Positions 29,048 through 36,516 of a stretch of 64,000 nucleotides of DNA are shown piece by piece. The notes under the pieces were generated by a model. It saw only the letters and a list, made by a program, of their open reading frames with translations, did no database searches and was not told the DNA's origin. Position 1 is the stretch's first letter. Every line of letters begins with the position of its first letter. The stretch lies in NCBI RefSeq assembly GCF_943169845.1, contig NZ_CALPBW010000001.1, positions 62,001-126,000 on the forward strand, read 5' to 3'. The DNA is from Peptoniphilus rachelemmaiella (GTDB taxonomy: Bacteria; Bacillota; Clostridia; Tissierellales; Peptoniphilaceae). A program made the translations under genes and the position numbers.

Positions 29048-29624
29048 AAGCTGGTGTTTTATGAATAATAGAATGGATAAAATTTATAACATAATAACAA
29101 GAACTATTATGTTTATATCATCCTATTTCCCACTTTACATTATGATTATAATTCTGTACCTCCCTAAAATAGAAAAAGGGTTCCTGGGAAAAAATATATT
29201 AATAATAATATTTGCTGCATTGACGTTGATCTTAATATTTATTTCAGTTATAAGCGTGATTTTATTGAAACTCGGAAAAGGAACTCAAGAAAAAGTTATT
29301 AACAATAATCTTGAAAATCCTGATGATACAGTATTAAGCTATATTATGACATATATAATTCCACTCATTACTAATGGAGATAGCTCAAAAGAAGTTTATA
29401 TAGTTGACATTCTTTTGTTTATCTTAATTGGATATATTTATTTAAGATTAAACTTAATATATTTAAATCCTTTGTGGGCTATGTTTGGATATATTATATA
29501 TAGAGACGCCAATAAAGAGATTGTAATAACCAACATTTCTAGAGAAGTGTTAAGGCATAAAGAAAGATTAAAAGGATACTATATAAGTAATGATATATTT
29601 ATTGCTCATAAAAAAGACAATTAG
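29037..29624 (+). CDS. kwaA: KwaA-like membrane protein of a Kiwa system
   Basis: 195 aa with about four hydrophobic segments (near residues 22-42, 52-76, 122-142, 143-158) and a basic soluble tail. Size and topology fit KwaA, the transmembrane partner of KwaB. The order here is kwaB then kwaA, opposite to the described Kiwa order. The start at ATG 29037 has AGGGG very close to it. ATG 29061, with GGTG upstream, is an alternative that removes eight residues and the overlap. If it is not KwaA, it is still a membrane effector or sensor translationally coupled to the DUF4868 gene. Confidence 0.55.
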   Translation: MINKSWCFMNNRMDKIYNIITRTIMFISSYFPLYIMIIILYLPKIEKGFLGKNILIIIFAALTLILIFISVISVILLKLGKGTQEKVINNNLENPDDTVLSYIMTYIIPLITNGDSSKEVYIVDILLFILIGYIYLRLNLIYLNPLWAMFGYIIYRDANKEIVITNISREVLRHKERLKGYYISNDIFIAHKKDN

Positions 29625-29697
29625 TTTTCTCGTCTTAATAAATCCCAATGATATAAAGAATGAGAAACTAGAGAGGAGCGTTTTCTCTGCTTGCAAT

Positions 29698-29820
29698 ATG
29701 CTTGCAAAAAATCAGATAAACAGAAATAAAATGGATAATAGAACTAAAACCGATATAAAAAACCTTGATTTTATGTCGTTCATACAAAACAGTATCAATG
29801 GACATATCGAATGGGAATAA
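29698..29820 (+). CDS. Small uncharacterised reading frame or gene remnant
   Basis: 40 codons from ATG 29698 in a frame that is open further back but has no ribosome binding site. It ends FMSFIQNSINGHIEWE. I do not recognise it. AT-rich codon use matches the defence genes, and it could be the tail of a lost island gene. Confidence 0.25.
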   Translation: MLAKNQINRNKMDNRTKTDIKNLDFMSFIQNSINGHIEWE

Positions 29821-29830
29821 GTGAAAAACA

Positions 29831-29854
29831 AAGGATAGGCGCGTACCTATCCTT
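29831..29854 (+). terminator. Terminator-like hairpin at the right edge of the defence island
   Basis: Perfect stem AAGGATAGG/CCTATCCTT (29831-29839 with 29846-29854), followed by a CT-rich run. AT-rich sequence ends about here. Confidence 0.6.
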
Positions 29855-30084
29855 CTCTAATGCGTATCTGTATGAAAAGCACCGGTTTTAAACTGCGTAT
29901 TTGCAAGTAGGTGGTTATGTGAATCGTAAAAGCTGCGACAGATTGCTGAGATCGCAAGAAATTTCCGGAAAAAAGATTTTGATCCCATCGACTCTTTTTG
30001 TGTCACTTGCGGGAAGGTTTAAAAGAGGCGTGCTGTGCATGTCCTTCTCCAGGGCCGTTTTTTTCTTCCGTCTCTTTTCTTGCA
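29855..30084. other. Border between defence island and core genes
   Basis: There is no clear gene. On the minus strand a 56-codon frame (30085 down to 29915) starts with ATG overlapping the stop of the hemolysin III gene; it is Lys-rich at the start and I do not recognise it. The plus-strand frame here lacks a ribosome binding site. I see no integrase, tRNA or obvious attachment repeat. Confidence 0.35.
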
Positions 30085-30735
30085 TCATCCCAAAAATTTA
30101 TAGTTGCCGTAAAACATGACGAAGGCTGCCACGAGGATAAAAATGTGCCAGATCGCATGGTTGTAGGGAATTTTCTTAATTGAATAGAAAACAGCGCCCA
30201 GGGTATAGAAAAGGCCGCCGAGAACCAAAAACAGAATGTAGCTCAGGCCGATGGCCCTATAGATCTGATAGATAAGGAGAAGGGAAATCCACCCCATGGC
30301 CATGTAGATCGCCATGGAAGCCTTGCCTATTTTGTCTTCTTTGGCCGTGGCAAAGGCGATGATGTTCATCGCGATGCCGATAAGTGCCAGAATCCAGATG
30401 AGAACAAAGATAACGATGGCAAAAGAGGACCTGAGCCCGATTAAGATAATCGGCGTATATGAGCCGGCGATGGTCAGGTAAATGACCCCGTGATCGATGG
30501 CCCGAAAGATGGTCCGCGCCATGGGCCGGGTCATGGCGTGATAAAGGCTTGAGGATAAAAACATGACGGCGATGGCGATAAAATAAACGAGCCACGCCAA
30601 AAATCCAATCACGTCTTTGCCTCTGTACGCTTCGACGATGACCGGTAGAAAGAAAATCAGGCTTAAGAGAAAGCCGATAATGTGGGTGGCAATATTTAAA
30701 GCCTCTTCAGACTTGCTGTATTTAATGATTCTCAT
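30085..30735 (-). CDS. trhA: Hemolysin III family membrane protein (PAQR/TrhA type)
   Basis: 216 aa with seven hydrophobic segments. Conserved polar residues of the family are visible: the EEALNIATHIIGF start, SSSLYHAM, RAIDHGVIYLTIAGSYTP and the C-terminal NHAIWHIFILVAAF. The His/Asp/Ser set is thought to bind a metal, as in PAQR receptors. Members affect membrane energetics or lipid homeostasis; true haemolysis is doubtful. The ribosome binding site is GGGAGG before ATG 30735. It is monocistronic. Confidence 0.93.
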   Translation of the reverse strand: MRIIKYSKSEEALNIATHIIGFLLSLIFFLPVIVEAYRGKDVIGFLAWLVYFIAIAVMFLSSSLYHAMTRPMARTIFRAIDHGVIYLTIAGSYTPIILIGLRSSFAIVIFVLIWILALIGIAMNIIAFATAKEDKIGKASMAIYMAMGWISLLLIYQIYRAIGLSYILFLVLGGLFYTLGAVFYSIKKIPYNHAIWHIFILVAAFVMFYGNYKFLG

Positions 30736-30879
30736 TTTTCGCCTCCCGAAAATTTTAACACGTTTTAATCAATCGATGAAAGATCCAATGGGCTGTAGGA
30801 ATCGAGTAAACGATTTGTCTCCATTATATCCTTCATGGCGCCGTGCGTACAACACACCGGAAAAAACAAGCCAAAAACA

Positions 30880-30927
30880 AAAGGACCCCCAAAGGCGGGA
30901 GAAAAATCCATGCTTCGGGGGTCCTTT
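30880..30927 (-). terminator. Terminator of the lrgAB operon
   Basis: Arms AAAGGACCCCC and GGGGGTCCTTT pair perfectly around a loop of about 25 bases. On the minus strand the stem runs into TTTT. Confidence 0.7.
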
Positions 30928-30962
30928 ATGTGCGTACGCGATTCAAGATATAGGGGGCGTTT

Positions 30963-31664
30963 TTACAGGCCCAAGAGGCGAATCAACAGGGGCATGACCA
31001 TGGATGCGATAATGGCGTGCAGGCCGATGGTTAAACCGCTCATGGCGCCTTCCACTTCGCCCAGGGTAATGGCGTAGCTGGTGCCCACGGCGTGGGCGGC
31101 GGTGCCGATGCCCAAGCCTTTGGAGACAGGGCTTTTAATGCGCGCAAGCTTGATGCAGTAGGGCGCGATGACGGCGCCGACGATGCCGGTCAAGATAACG
31201 AACATAACAGTAATGGAGACGATCCAGCCCATTTTGCCGGAAATTTCCATGGCGATGGCGGTGGTCACGGATTTCGGAATCGACGCCATGAGTACCTCTT
31301 GGGGCACGGCCAGAACATTGCCTAAAAACACCACAAAAAGCACCACAAAGACGCAGCCCACGGTGACCGACACGAGGACGGGCACCAGGTATTTAATCAG
31401 GGTGTCTTTTTGTTTGTAAAGGCTCACGCCGATAACGATGGTTTCCACCGGGGAAATCACCATTTGAATCATGGAGCCGCCGGCCTGGTAATTTTTCAGG
31501 GGAATGTCGAAGACGGTAAGCACGAGAATAATGGCGATAATGGAAAACAAAAGGGGATTCAAAATAGGCGCATTTAAGCGGGTGCTGAGCTTCGAAAACA
31601 AAATAAAGAAGAGAAGGGAAAGCACCAGCCCGAAATAAGGGGTTTGGGTGATGAGATCAAGCAT
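30963..31664 (-). CDS. lrgB: LrgB/CidB family membrane protein
   Basis: 233 aa with about seven hydrophobic segments. The Gly-rich region VLMASIPKSVTTAIAMEISGKMG and GTAAHAVGTSYAITLGEVEGAMSGL are signatures of LrgB. LrgB works with LrgA; the pair was first linked to control of murein hydrolases and later to export of small metabolites such as pyruvate. The ribosome binding site is AGGAGG before ATG 31664. The gene overlaps the end of lrgA by eight bases. Confidence 0.95.
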   Translation of the reverse strand: MLDLITQTPYFGLVLSLLFFILFSKLSTRLNAPILNPLLFSIIAIILVLTVFDIPLKNYQAGGSMIQMVISPVETIVIGVSLYKQKDTLIKYLVPVLVSVTVGCVFVVLFVVFLGNVLAVPQEVLMASIPKSVTTAIAMEISGKMGWIVSITVMFVILTGIVGAVIAPYCIKLARIKSPVSKGLGIGTAAHAVGTSYAITLGEVEGAMSGLTIGLHAIIASMVMPLLIRLLGL

Positions 31665-32028
31665 CTTTTTTACCTCCTGTCACTTTTTCCTGCAGCGCGA
31701 TCACCACATCGCTCACTTTGCCCGTCACCATCATGGTGGCGCCGGTGGTGATGACGATGATTACGACGATTTTAAGCCACACGTCCAGAGAAAATTCCGA
31801 GAAATACTCCATGACGGCCACGCCGACGGGGATAAAAACGATGGCTAAGTACTTGTTTGAAAGCCGGATCACGTCTTTCAGCTGATCCAATTTGACGATT
31901 TTGAACTCCAGCAAGAGAAACAAAATCAACGCAGCGATAATGGTACTGGGGAAAGGGAAGGGCAGAAGGCCGGAGATGATTTGGCCCAAAAGTGCCGTCC
32001 CGAACATGACGAATAATTGGAATAACAC
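31657..32028 (-). CDS. lrgA: LrgA/CidA family holin-like protein
   Basis: 123 aa from GTG 32028, which has GAGGAG seven bases upstream; starting at GTG 32043 would place that site inside the gene. Four hydrophobic segments and a charged C-terminus (QEKVTGGKKDA). The pattern LLGQIISGLLPFPFPSTIIAALILFLLL fits LrgA/CidA. First gene of the two-gene operon with lrgB. Confidence 0.9.
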   Translation of the reverse strand: MLFQLFVMFGTALLGQIISGLLPFPFPSTIIAALILFLLLEFKIVKLDQLKDVIRLSNKYLAIVFIPVGVAVMEYFSEFSLDVWLKIVVIIVITTGATMMVTGKVSDVVIALQEKVTGGKKDA

Positions 32029-32306
32029 GTTTTCACTCCTCACTTAGTTTATTAAATAACATAGCGCCTCTAATATATAAAACAAAGGAGTTTATTACAA
32101 GAGATAAATTAAAATTTGCGGAAATATAACGTATTTACTGCACAATTATACAAAGTACTGAATTTTGCGGGCGGAAAACGGCGATTTGGCGAGAAAACGA
32201 CATGGCGGTGAAAGAAACGACATGAAAGAAAGAAAAGGGTTTTTTCAAAAAATATAGGGTATACATGAGAGCAATATGAAGATCCTATTCAGTAAGGGAG
32301 GCAATT

Positions 32307-33581
32307 ATGAAACGTGAATCCAATCGAGAAGGCGGCTTCCACTACGCCTGGGTTATTTTAATTGTGGCCATGATGGTCCTCGGGGTCTATGTGCCGGTGG
32401 TCAATTCCCTGTCCAACACCTGGCAGATCGCCGTCACCGAAGACTTGGGCTTTTCCAGAACGGCATTTTCTTTTACCGGCACCATCACCCAGGCCGTGGG
32501 GATTTTTCTCGGGCCCGTCGTCTCCGTGTTTCTCACGAAATATAATTTCAAGCGCATATGGACGGCGGCGGCCATCGCCTTTGCCGCGGCAGTCTTCGGT
32601 TATTCCCTTGCGCAAAATCAATACCAGTTTTACGCCCTGGGCCTCGTCGTCGGTGCAGCCTACATAACCACGGCGCAAATTCCCATGATGATGCTCATTA
32701 ACAACTGGTTCTCGGAAAAGAAAGGCCTGGCCACCTCCATCGCCGTCTCCGGCATTTCCGCCGGCGGCGCCCTGTTGAGCCCCCTGGTCAACAGCCTCAT
32801 CGCCAATGTGGGCTGGCGCATGTCCTATCGGGTCTACGCCCTGATTATTCTGGCATTGGCTGTGGTCTTCGGCATCTTCTTGATCTACCTCAGGCCGGAA
32901 GACAAGGGCATGAAGCCCTACGGCTACAAAGAATCCGACGACCTGCCCGCAGATCCCACAAAGGACACCAACAAATCCTTAAACGTCGGCCTTTCCATTG
33001 CCGCATCCCTCTCCTGCAGTTTCTTTATCTTCCTGCTCTTGGGTTCGGTGATGAACGGCCTGGCCAACGGTGCGTCCCTGCAATTTCCGCCGGCCCTGCA
33101 AGAAGCGGCGGGCTTTAAAACGGCGGGCACCGTCGTATCCATTTACCTGCTCCTCGGCGTCTTCGGCAAGCTGCTCTTGGGCCGCATCGCCGATAAATAC
33201 GGCATCTACCACGCCCTCTTCTTCGGCGCAGCCACCTTGGCATTAAGCTTCGTGGCCATGCTCTTTGTGCCCTTTGCGTGGGGGCCCTGGCTCGTGGCCG
33301 TGGTCTTCGGCTTCGGCCTGGCTTTAGGATCCGTCCTTCCGCCTCTCGTTACCGCCTCCATTTACGGGCGGGATATGTACGGCGAGGCCTACGGCTTCGT
33401 GCAATCCGCCACCCAAGTGGGGGCGGCCTTCGGTCCCTTGCTCGTATCCTATATCTTCGACGCCTCAGGCAGCTACTACATGGCCTGGATCATTAACATC
33501 GGCTTCGCCCTGCTCATCGCCTTCCTGTGGCTCCTCGCCCATAAAAAGGCCGAGCCCTTCGCAGGGAAGACAGAAAAATAA
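32307..33581 (+). CDS. MFS transporter of the OFA (oxalate/formate antiporter-like) family
   Basis: 424 aa with 12 hydrophobic segments in two halves. The first helix region (YAWVILIVAMMVLGVYVPVV) and NNWFSEKKGLATSIAVSGISAGGA are typical of OFA members, which swap or co-transport small carboxylates. Loop 6-7 is charged. ATG 32307 follows AAGGGAGG. The M20 peptidase gene starts 11 bases after its stop, so the two are an operon: the transporter may import a small acid or peptide-like compound that the hydrolase splits. Confidence 0.87.
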   Translation: MKRESNREGGFHYAWVILIVAMMVLGVYVPVVNSLSNTWQIAVTEDLGFSRTAFSFTGTITQAVGIFLGPVVSVFLTKYNFKRIWTAAAIAFAAAVFGYSLAQNQYQFYALGLVVGAAYITTAQIPMMMLINNWFSEKKGLATSIAVSGISAGGALLSPLVNSLIANVGWRMSYRVYALIILALAVVFGIFLIYLRPEDKGMKPYGYKESDDLPADPTKDTNKSLNVGLSIAASLSCSFFIFLLLGSVMNGLANGASLQFPPALQEAAGFKTAGTVVSIYLLLGVFGKLLLGRIADKYGIYHALFFGAATLALSFVAMLFVPFAWGPWLVAVVFGFGLALGSVLPPLVTASIYGRDMYGEAYGFVQSATQVGAAFGPLLVSYIFDASGSYYMAWIINIGFALLIAFLWLLAHKKAEPFAGKTEK

Positions 33582-33592
33582 AGGAGATAACC

Positions 33593-34753
33593 ATGAAACG
33601 ACACCTTCAGATTTTAAAAGAGCTGATTCAAATCGAATCGGTCAACGACGGCGAAGAAGCCGTGGCAAATTACATCGCCGATTTGTTTAAAGACTACGAC
33701 GCCGTAAACACCGAGCTCATCCCTTCCTATCCCGGCAGGGCCAACATTCTCGTGAAGCTAAAAGGCGCCCGCCCCGGAAAAATCTTTGCCGTCTCCGGCC
33801 ACCTGGACGTGGTGGAGGCCGGCGAAGGCTGGACGCACCCGCCCTTTGAGGGGGTCATCGAAGACAACAAAATGTACGGCCGCGGCACCTGCGACATGAA
33901 AGCCGGCGTGGCGGCGGCTTTGGCCATGATGCTGGATCTCGCCGATGAAGGCGCAGATTTCGCCGGAGAAATTTGGTTTATCGGCACCGTCGGCGAAGAA
34001 GTGGGCATGCAAGGCGCCCTGGATTTGGTGGAAGGCGGCCACCTGGATAAGGTCGACGGCATCATCATCCCCGAGCCCACCAAGCGCGACGGCGAAAACC
34101 AAGCCATCTTCGCCTCCAAAGGCTCCATTATGTACACCATCCACGGCGAAGGCAAAGCCGCCCACTCCTCCATGCCGGAGCTTGGGATTAACGCAATTAT
34201 GACCGCAGCGGAATTTATTCAAAGCACCCAAAGAGAATTCGACGAGGTTACAAACAATCCCGACTACCACAACAAGGAGCTGGGCGTCACACTCAATGTC
34301 TTTTCCGTCATCGAAGGGGGCCGGCAATTTAATTCCGTCCCCGATCACGTGGTTATAAAAGGCAACGCCCGCACCGTGCCGGAATACGACTCCGCCCGCG
34401 CCGTCGAGCTCCTTCAACGTGCCGTGGACAAAAACAACGAAGATCCCGAAAAGGCCACCCTCACCTTGGAGTTGAACCAAGTGCTGGATGCCGCTGAGGC
34501 GAAAAAAGACACGGCCCTGATCCGCGCATTAAAAGAAGCGGGCAAAGACAAAAACATTCAGGTTCGCCCCCTTATCGGCACCTGCGAACTTTCCCGCTAC
34601 ATCCATTTGCCTCAGGACGTGGATCTCGTGGTCTACGGCCCGGGCCTTACGAAAATGGCCCACAAAGTCGACGAATACATCGAGCTGGACGAATACGAAG
34701 ACACCATCCGCCTCTTTAAAGACACGGCGAATCTATTTTTGAGCGGCGAATAA
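33593..34753 (+). CDS. M20-family metallohydrolase (ArgE/DapE type)
   Basis: 386 aa. Zinc ligands and catalytic residues are in order: His in VSGHLDVV, Asp in YGRGTCDMKAG, the Glu pair in GTVGEEVGMQG and later His residues including GKAAHSS. The internal dimerisation (lid) domain spans ~175-290. Family members cut N-acetyl or N-succinyl groups or short peptides. The substrate is not clear; cotranscription with the OFA transporter suggests an imported compound. The ribosome binding site is AAGGAG. A terminator follows. Confidence 0.9.
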   Translation: MKRHLQILKELIQIESVNDGEEAVANYIADLFKDYDAVNTELIPSYPGRANILVKLKGARPGKIFAVSGHLDVVEAGEGWTHPPFEGVIEDNKMYGRGTCDMKAGVAAALAMMLDLADEGADFAGEIWFIGTVGEEVGMQGALDLVEGGHLDKVDGIIIPEPTKRDGENQAIFASKGSIMYTIHGEGKAAHSSMPELGINAIMTAAEFIQSTQREFDEVTNNPDYHNKELGVTLNVFSVIEGGRQFNSVPDHVVIKGNARTVPEYDSARAVELLQRAVDKNNEDPEKATLTLELNQVLDAAEAKKDTALIRALKEAGKDKNIQVRPLIGTCELSRYIHLPQDVDLVVYGPGLTKMAHKVDEYIELDEYEDTIRLFKDTANLFLSGE

Positions 34754-34773
34754 AACAGCGAATAATAAAGCGA

Positions 34774-34803
34774 AGGCACGGGCAGATAGCCCCTGCCTTT
34801 TTT
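34774..34803 (+). terminator. Terminator after the M20 gene
   Basis: Stem AGGCA-GGGC / GCCC-TGCCT with one internal C-C mismatch and loop AGATA, followed by six T. Confidence 0.75.
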
Positions 34804-34896
34804 GCTGCAAAAATATCCCGCAAAAGGCGAAAAGAGAGTGGCGTTTTTTCCGCGGGGCGAGTACCATAGAAGGGAAGAAAAGAAAGGGAGGATGCT

Positions 34897-35844
34897 ATGG
34901 AATTTGCCGAGGGATACCGCCTCTTGTGGCTGTTTTTTGTCTATTCCTTCGCCGGCTGGGTGACGGAAGTCTTTTTAAAATTCTTAGAATACAAACGCTT
35001 CATTAACCGAGGCTTTCTCATCGGGCCCTACTGCCCCATTTACGGCACCGGCGCCGTCATCATCACCATGGGTGCAGGCCTCCTTCTGCCCGTGGATCGC
35101 TCCTGGGCCATGAGCTTTCTCATCGCCTTCGTCCTCTGCGGCCTCTTGGAATACATGACAAGCTACCTGCTGGAAAAATACTTCCACGCCCGCTGGTGGG
35201 ACTACACCCGTCGGCCCATGAATCTAAACGGCCGCGTGTGGATCGGAAACCTCATCCTCTTCGGCATCGGCGGCGTGTTAATCCTAAAAGTCTTTAACCC
35301 CCGCCTCTTCGCCCTGGCCGCCCACATGGAGCCGAGGCTTTTCACCGCCCTCTTAACCGCCCTAAGCATCCTTTTCGTCGCCGACGGCATCACGAGCTAC
35401 TTCATCATGAACCTCCTGAAGCAAGGCGTGGAAAAAAGCCGGGCCGACAAGAGCGAAGAAATCGCCGCCGAAGTCCGCTACCTTCTGGAAAACCGCTCCG
35501 TCTTCCACAAGCGGATCCTCGATGCCTACCCCGAGCTCACCTTCCGTACCGAGAAGGTGAAGGCCCGCCTGGAGCGCATTCGAAACGAAGGCGAAGCCAT
35601 TCGCCAACTCGCCGAAGAAAAAGTCGAGGCCATGGAAGCCTACGCCCGGGAAGCCGCTTCGAAAAACCTCACCCCCACTCGAATCCTGCAGCGTGAAATC
35701 ATCGAAAAACAAGACGCCCTCATCGCCGCGTTAAAAGACGGCGGTGACGAGAAGGACCTTGAGGCGCTGGAAGAAGCCATTCGTGAAAACAAAGAAACAC
35801 TGGAAAATAGAGAACGCCGCTTGCGGCTCATGCGGGCGGAATAA
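34897..35844 (+). CDS. CmpB-type putative ABC transporter permease with coiled-coil tail
   Basis: 315 aa. Residues ~1-175 hold about five membrane segments and match the PF06541 family (annotated as type IV ABC-transporter-like CmpB): FVYSFAGWVTEVF at the start, RGFLIGPYCPIYGTGA, then LLEYMTSYLLEKYFHARWWDY. Residues ~180-315 are a highly charged, probably coiled-coil cytoplasmic part. No ABC ATPase gene is near, so transport is unproven. The ribosome binding site is AAGGGAGG. It is monocistronic. Confidence 0.82.
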   Translation: MEFAEGYRLLWLFFVYSFAGWVTEVFLKFLEYKRFINRGFLIGPYCPIYGTGAVIITMGAGLLLPVDRSWAMSFLIAFVLCGLLEYMTSYLLEKYFHARWWDYTRRPMNLNGRVWIGNLILFGIGGVLILKVFNPRLFALAAHMEPRLFTALLTALSILFVADGITSYFIMNLLKQGVEKSRADKSEEIAAEVRYLLENRSVFHKRILDAYPELTFRTEKVKARLERIRNEGEAIRQLAEEKVEAMEAYAREAASKNLTPTRILQREIIEKQDALIAALKDGGDEKDLEALEEAIRENKETLENRERRLRLMRAE

Positions 35845-35847
35845 GAA

Positions 35848-35880
35848 AAGGCACAGACCGTGATGTCTGCGCCTTTTTCA
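35848..35880. terminator. Bidirectional terminator between the CmpB-like and macro-domain genes
   Basis: Stem AAGGC-CAGAC / GTCTG-GCCTT with one mismatch, followed by TTT on the plus strand and TTTTC on the minus strand. Confidence 0.75.
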
Positions 35881-35904
35881 TTGCATAGATTTTCGAAAAA
35901 CAGC

Positions 35905-36417
35905 CTACTTCATCGCCTCCGCCAAAGCCCCGTCGTAAATGGCCTTGGTTTTTTCGTCGAAGAGCACCCACATCACATCCATGGCGTGGTCTTCCACAAA
36001 TTCAAGGGCCCGCGCCACGGCAATTTTCGCCGCCTTCTCCGTGGGGTAGCCGAAGATCCCCGTGGAAATCGAGGGAAAGGCGATGGATTTCAGCCCGTGC
36101 TTTTCGGCGAGGGCCAGGGATTTGTCGTAGCAAGAGGCGAGAAGGGCCGCCTCATTCCTCTCGCCGCCGTGCCACACCGGCCCCACCGTGTGAATAATAT
36201 AATCCGCATAAAGATCAAAGCCCGGCGTGATCACCGCATCCCCGGTGGCGCAATAGCCGATTTCGCCGCAGGCCTCATCCAGCTCGTCCCCTGCCGCCCG
36301 GAAAATGGCGCCGCAGACGCCACCGCCCCGAAGCAGGTGCTCGTTGGCCGCATTGACAATCACATCGGCCTTGGCCTTCGTGAGATCCCCTAAAACCATG
36401 GTAATCGTACCTAACAT
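35905..36417 (-). CDS. Macro-domain protein (O-acetyl-ADP-ribose deacetylase-like)
   Basis: 170 aa, a single macro domain: GDLTKAKADVIVNAANEHLLRGGGVCGAIFRAAG (residues ~10-43, with the NAAN and GGGV ADP-ribose-binding loops) and PSISTGIFGYP (~115-125). It is of the MacroD type, which removes ADP-ribose from acidic side chains or deacetylates O-acetyl-ADP-ribose. Cytosolic. ATG 36417 follows AAAAGGGG. It stands alone. Confidence 0.94.
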   Translation of the reverse strand: MLGTITMVLGDLTKAKADVIVNAANEHLLRGGGVCGAIFRAAGDELDEACGEIGYCATGDAVITPGFDLYADYIIHTVGPVWHGGERNEAALLASCYDKSLALAEKHGLKSIAFPSISTGIFGYPTEKAAKIAVARALEFVEDHAMDVMWVLFDEKTKAIYDGALAEAMK

Positions 36418-36495
36418 ATAAAACCCCTTTTCTTATCATCATCGAATCCATTCTTCCCATAGCCTATCGAAGCAGCGCGAAAAATGCAAGAAGGC

Positions 36496-36514
36496 AAAAA
36501 GGCCGCTCAAGCGA
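36496..36514 (-). terminator. Terminator of the LTA-synthase-type gene
   Basis: On the minus strand GGTCGC-TTGA-GCGGCC with one G-T pair, followed by TTTTT. Confidence 0.65.
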
Positions 36515-36516
36515 CC

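Noticed and set aside
29901..30119. 72-codon plus-strand frame at the defence-island border
   Set aside because: TTG start without ribosome binding site, Arg/Phe/Ser-rich random-looking sequence, and overlap with the end of trhA on the other strand.
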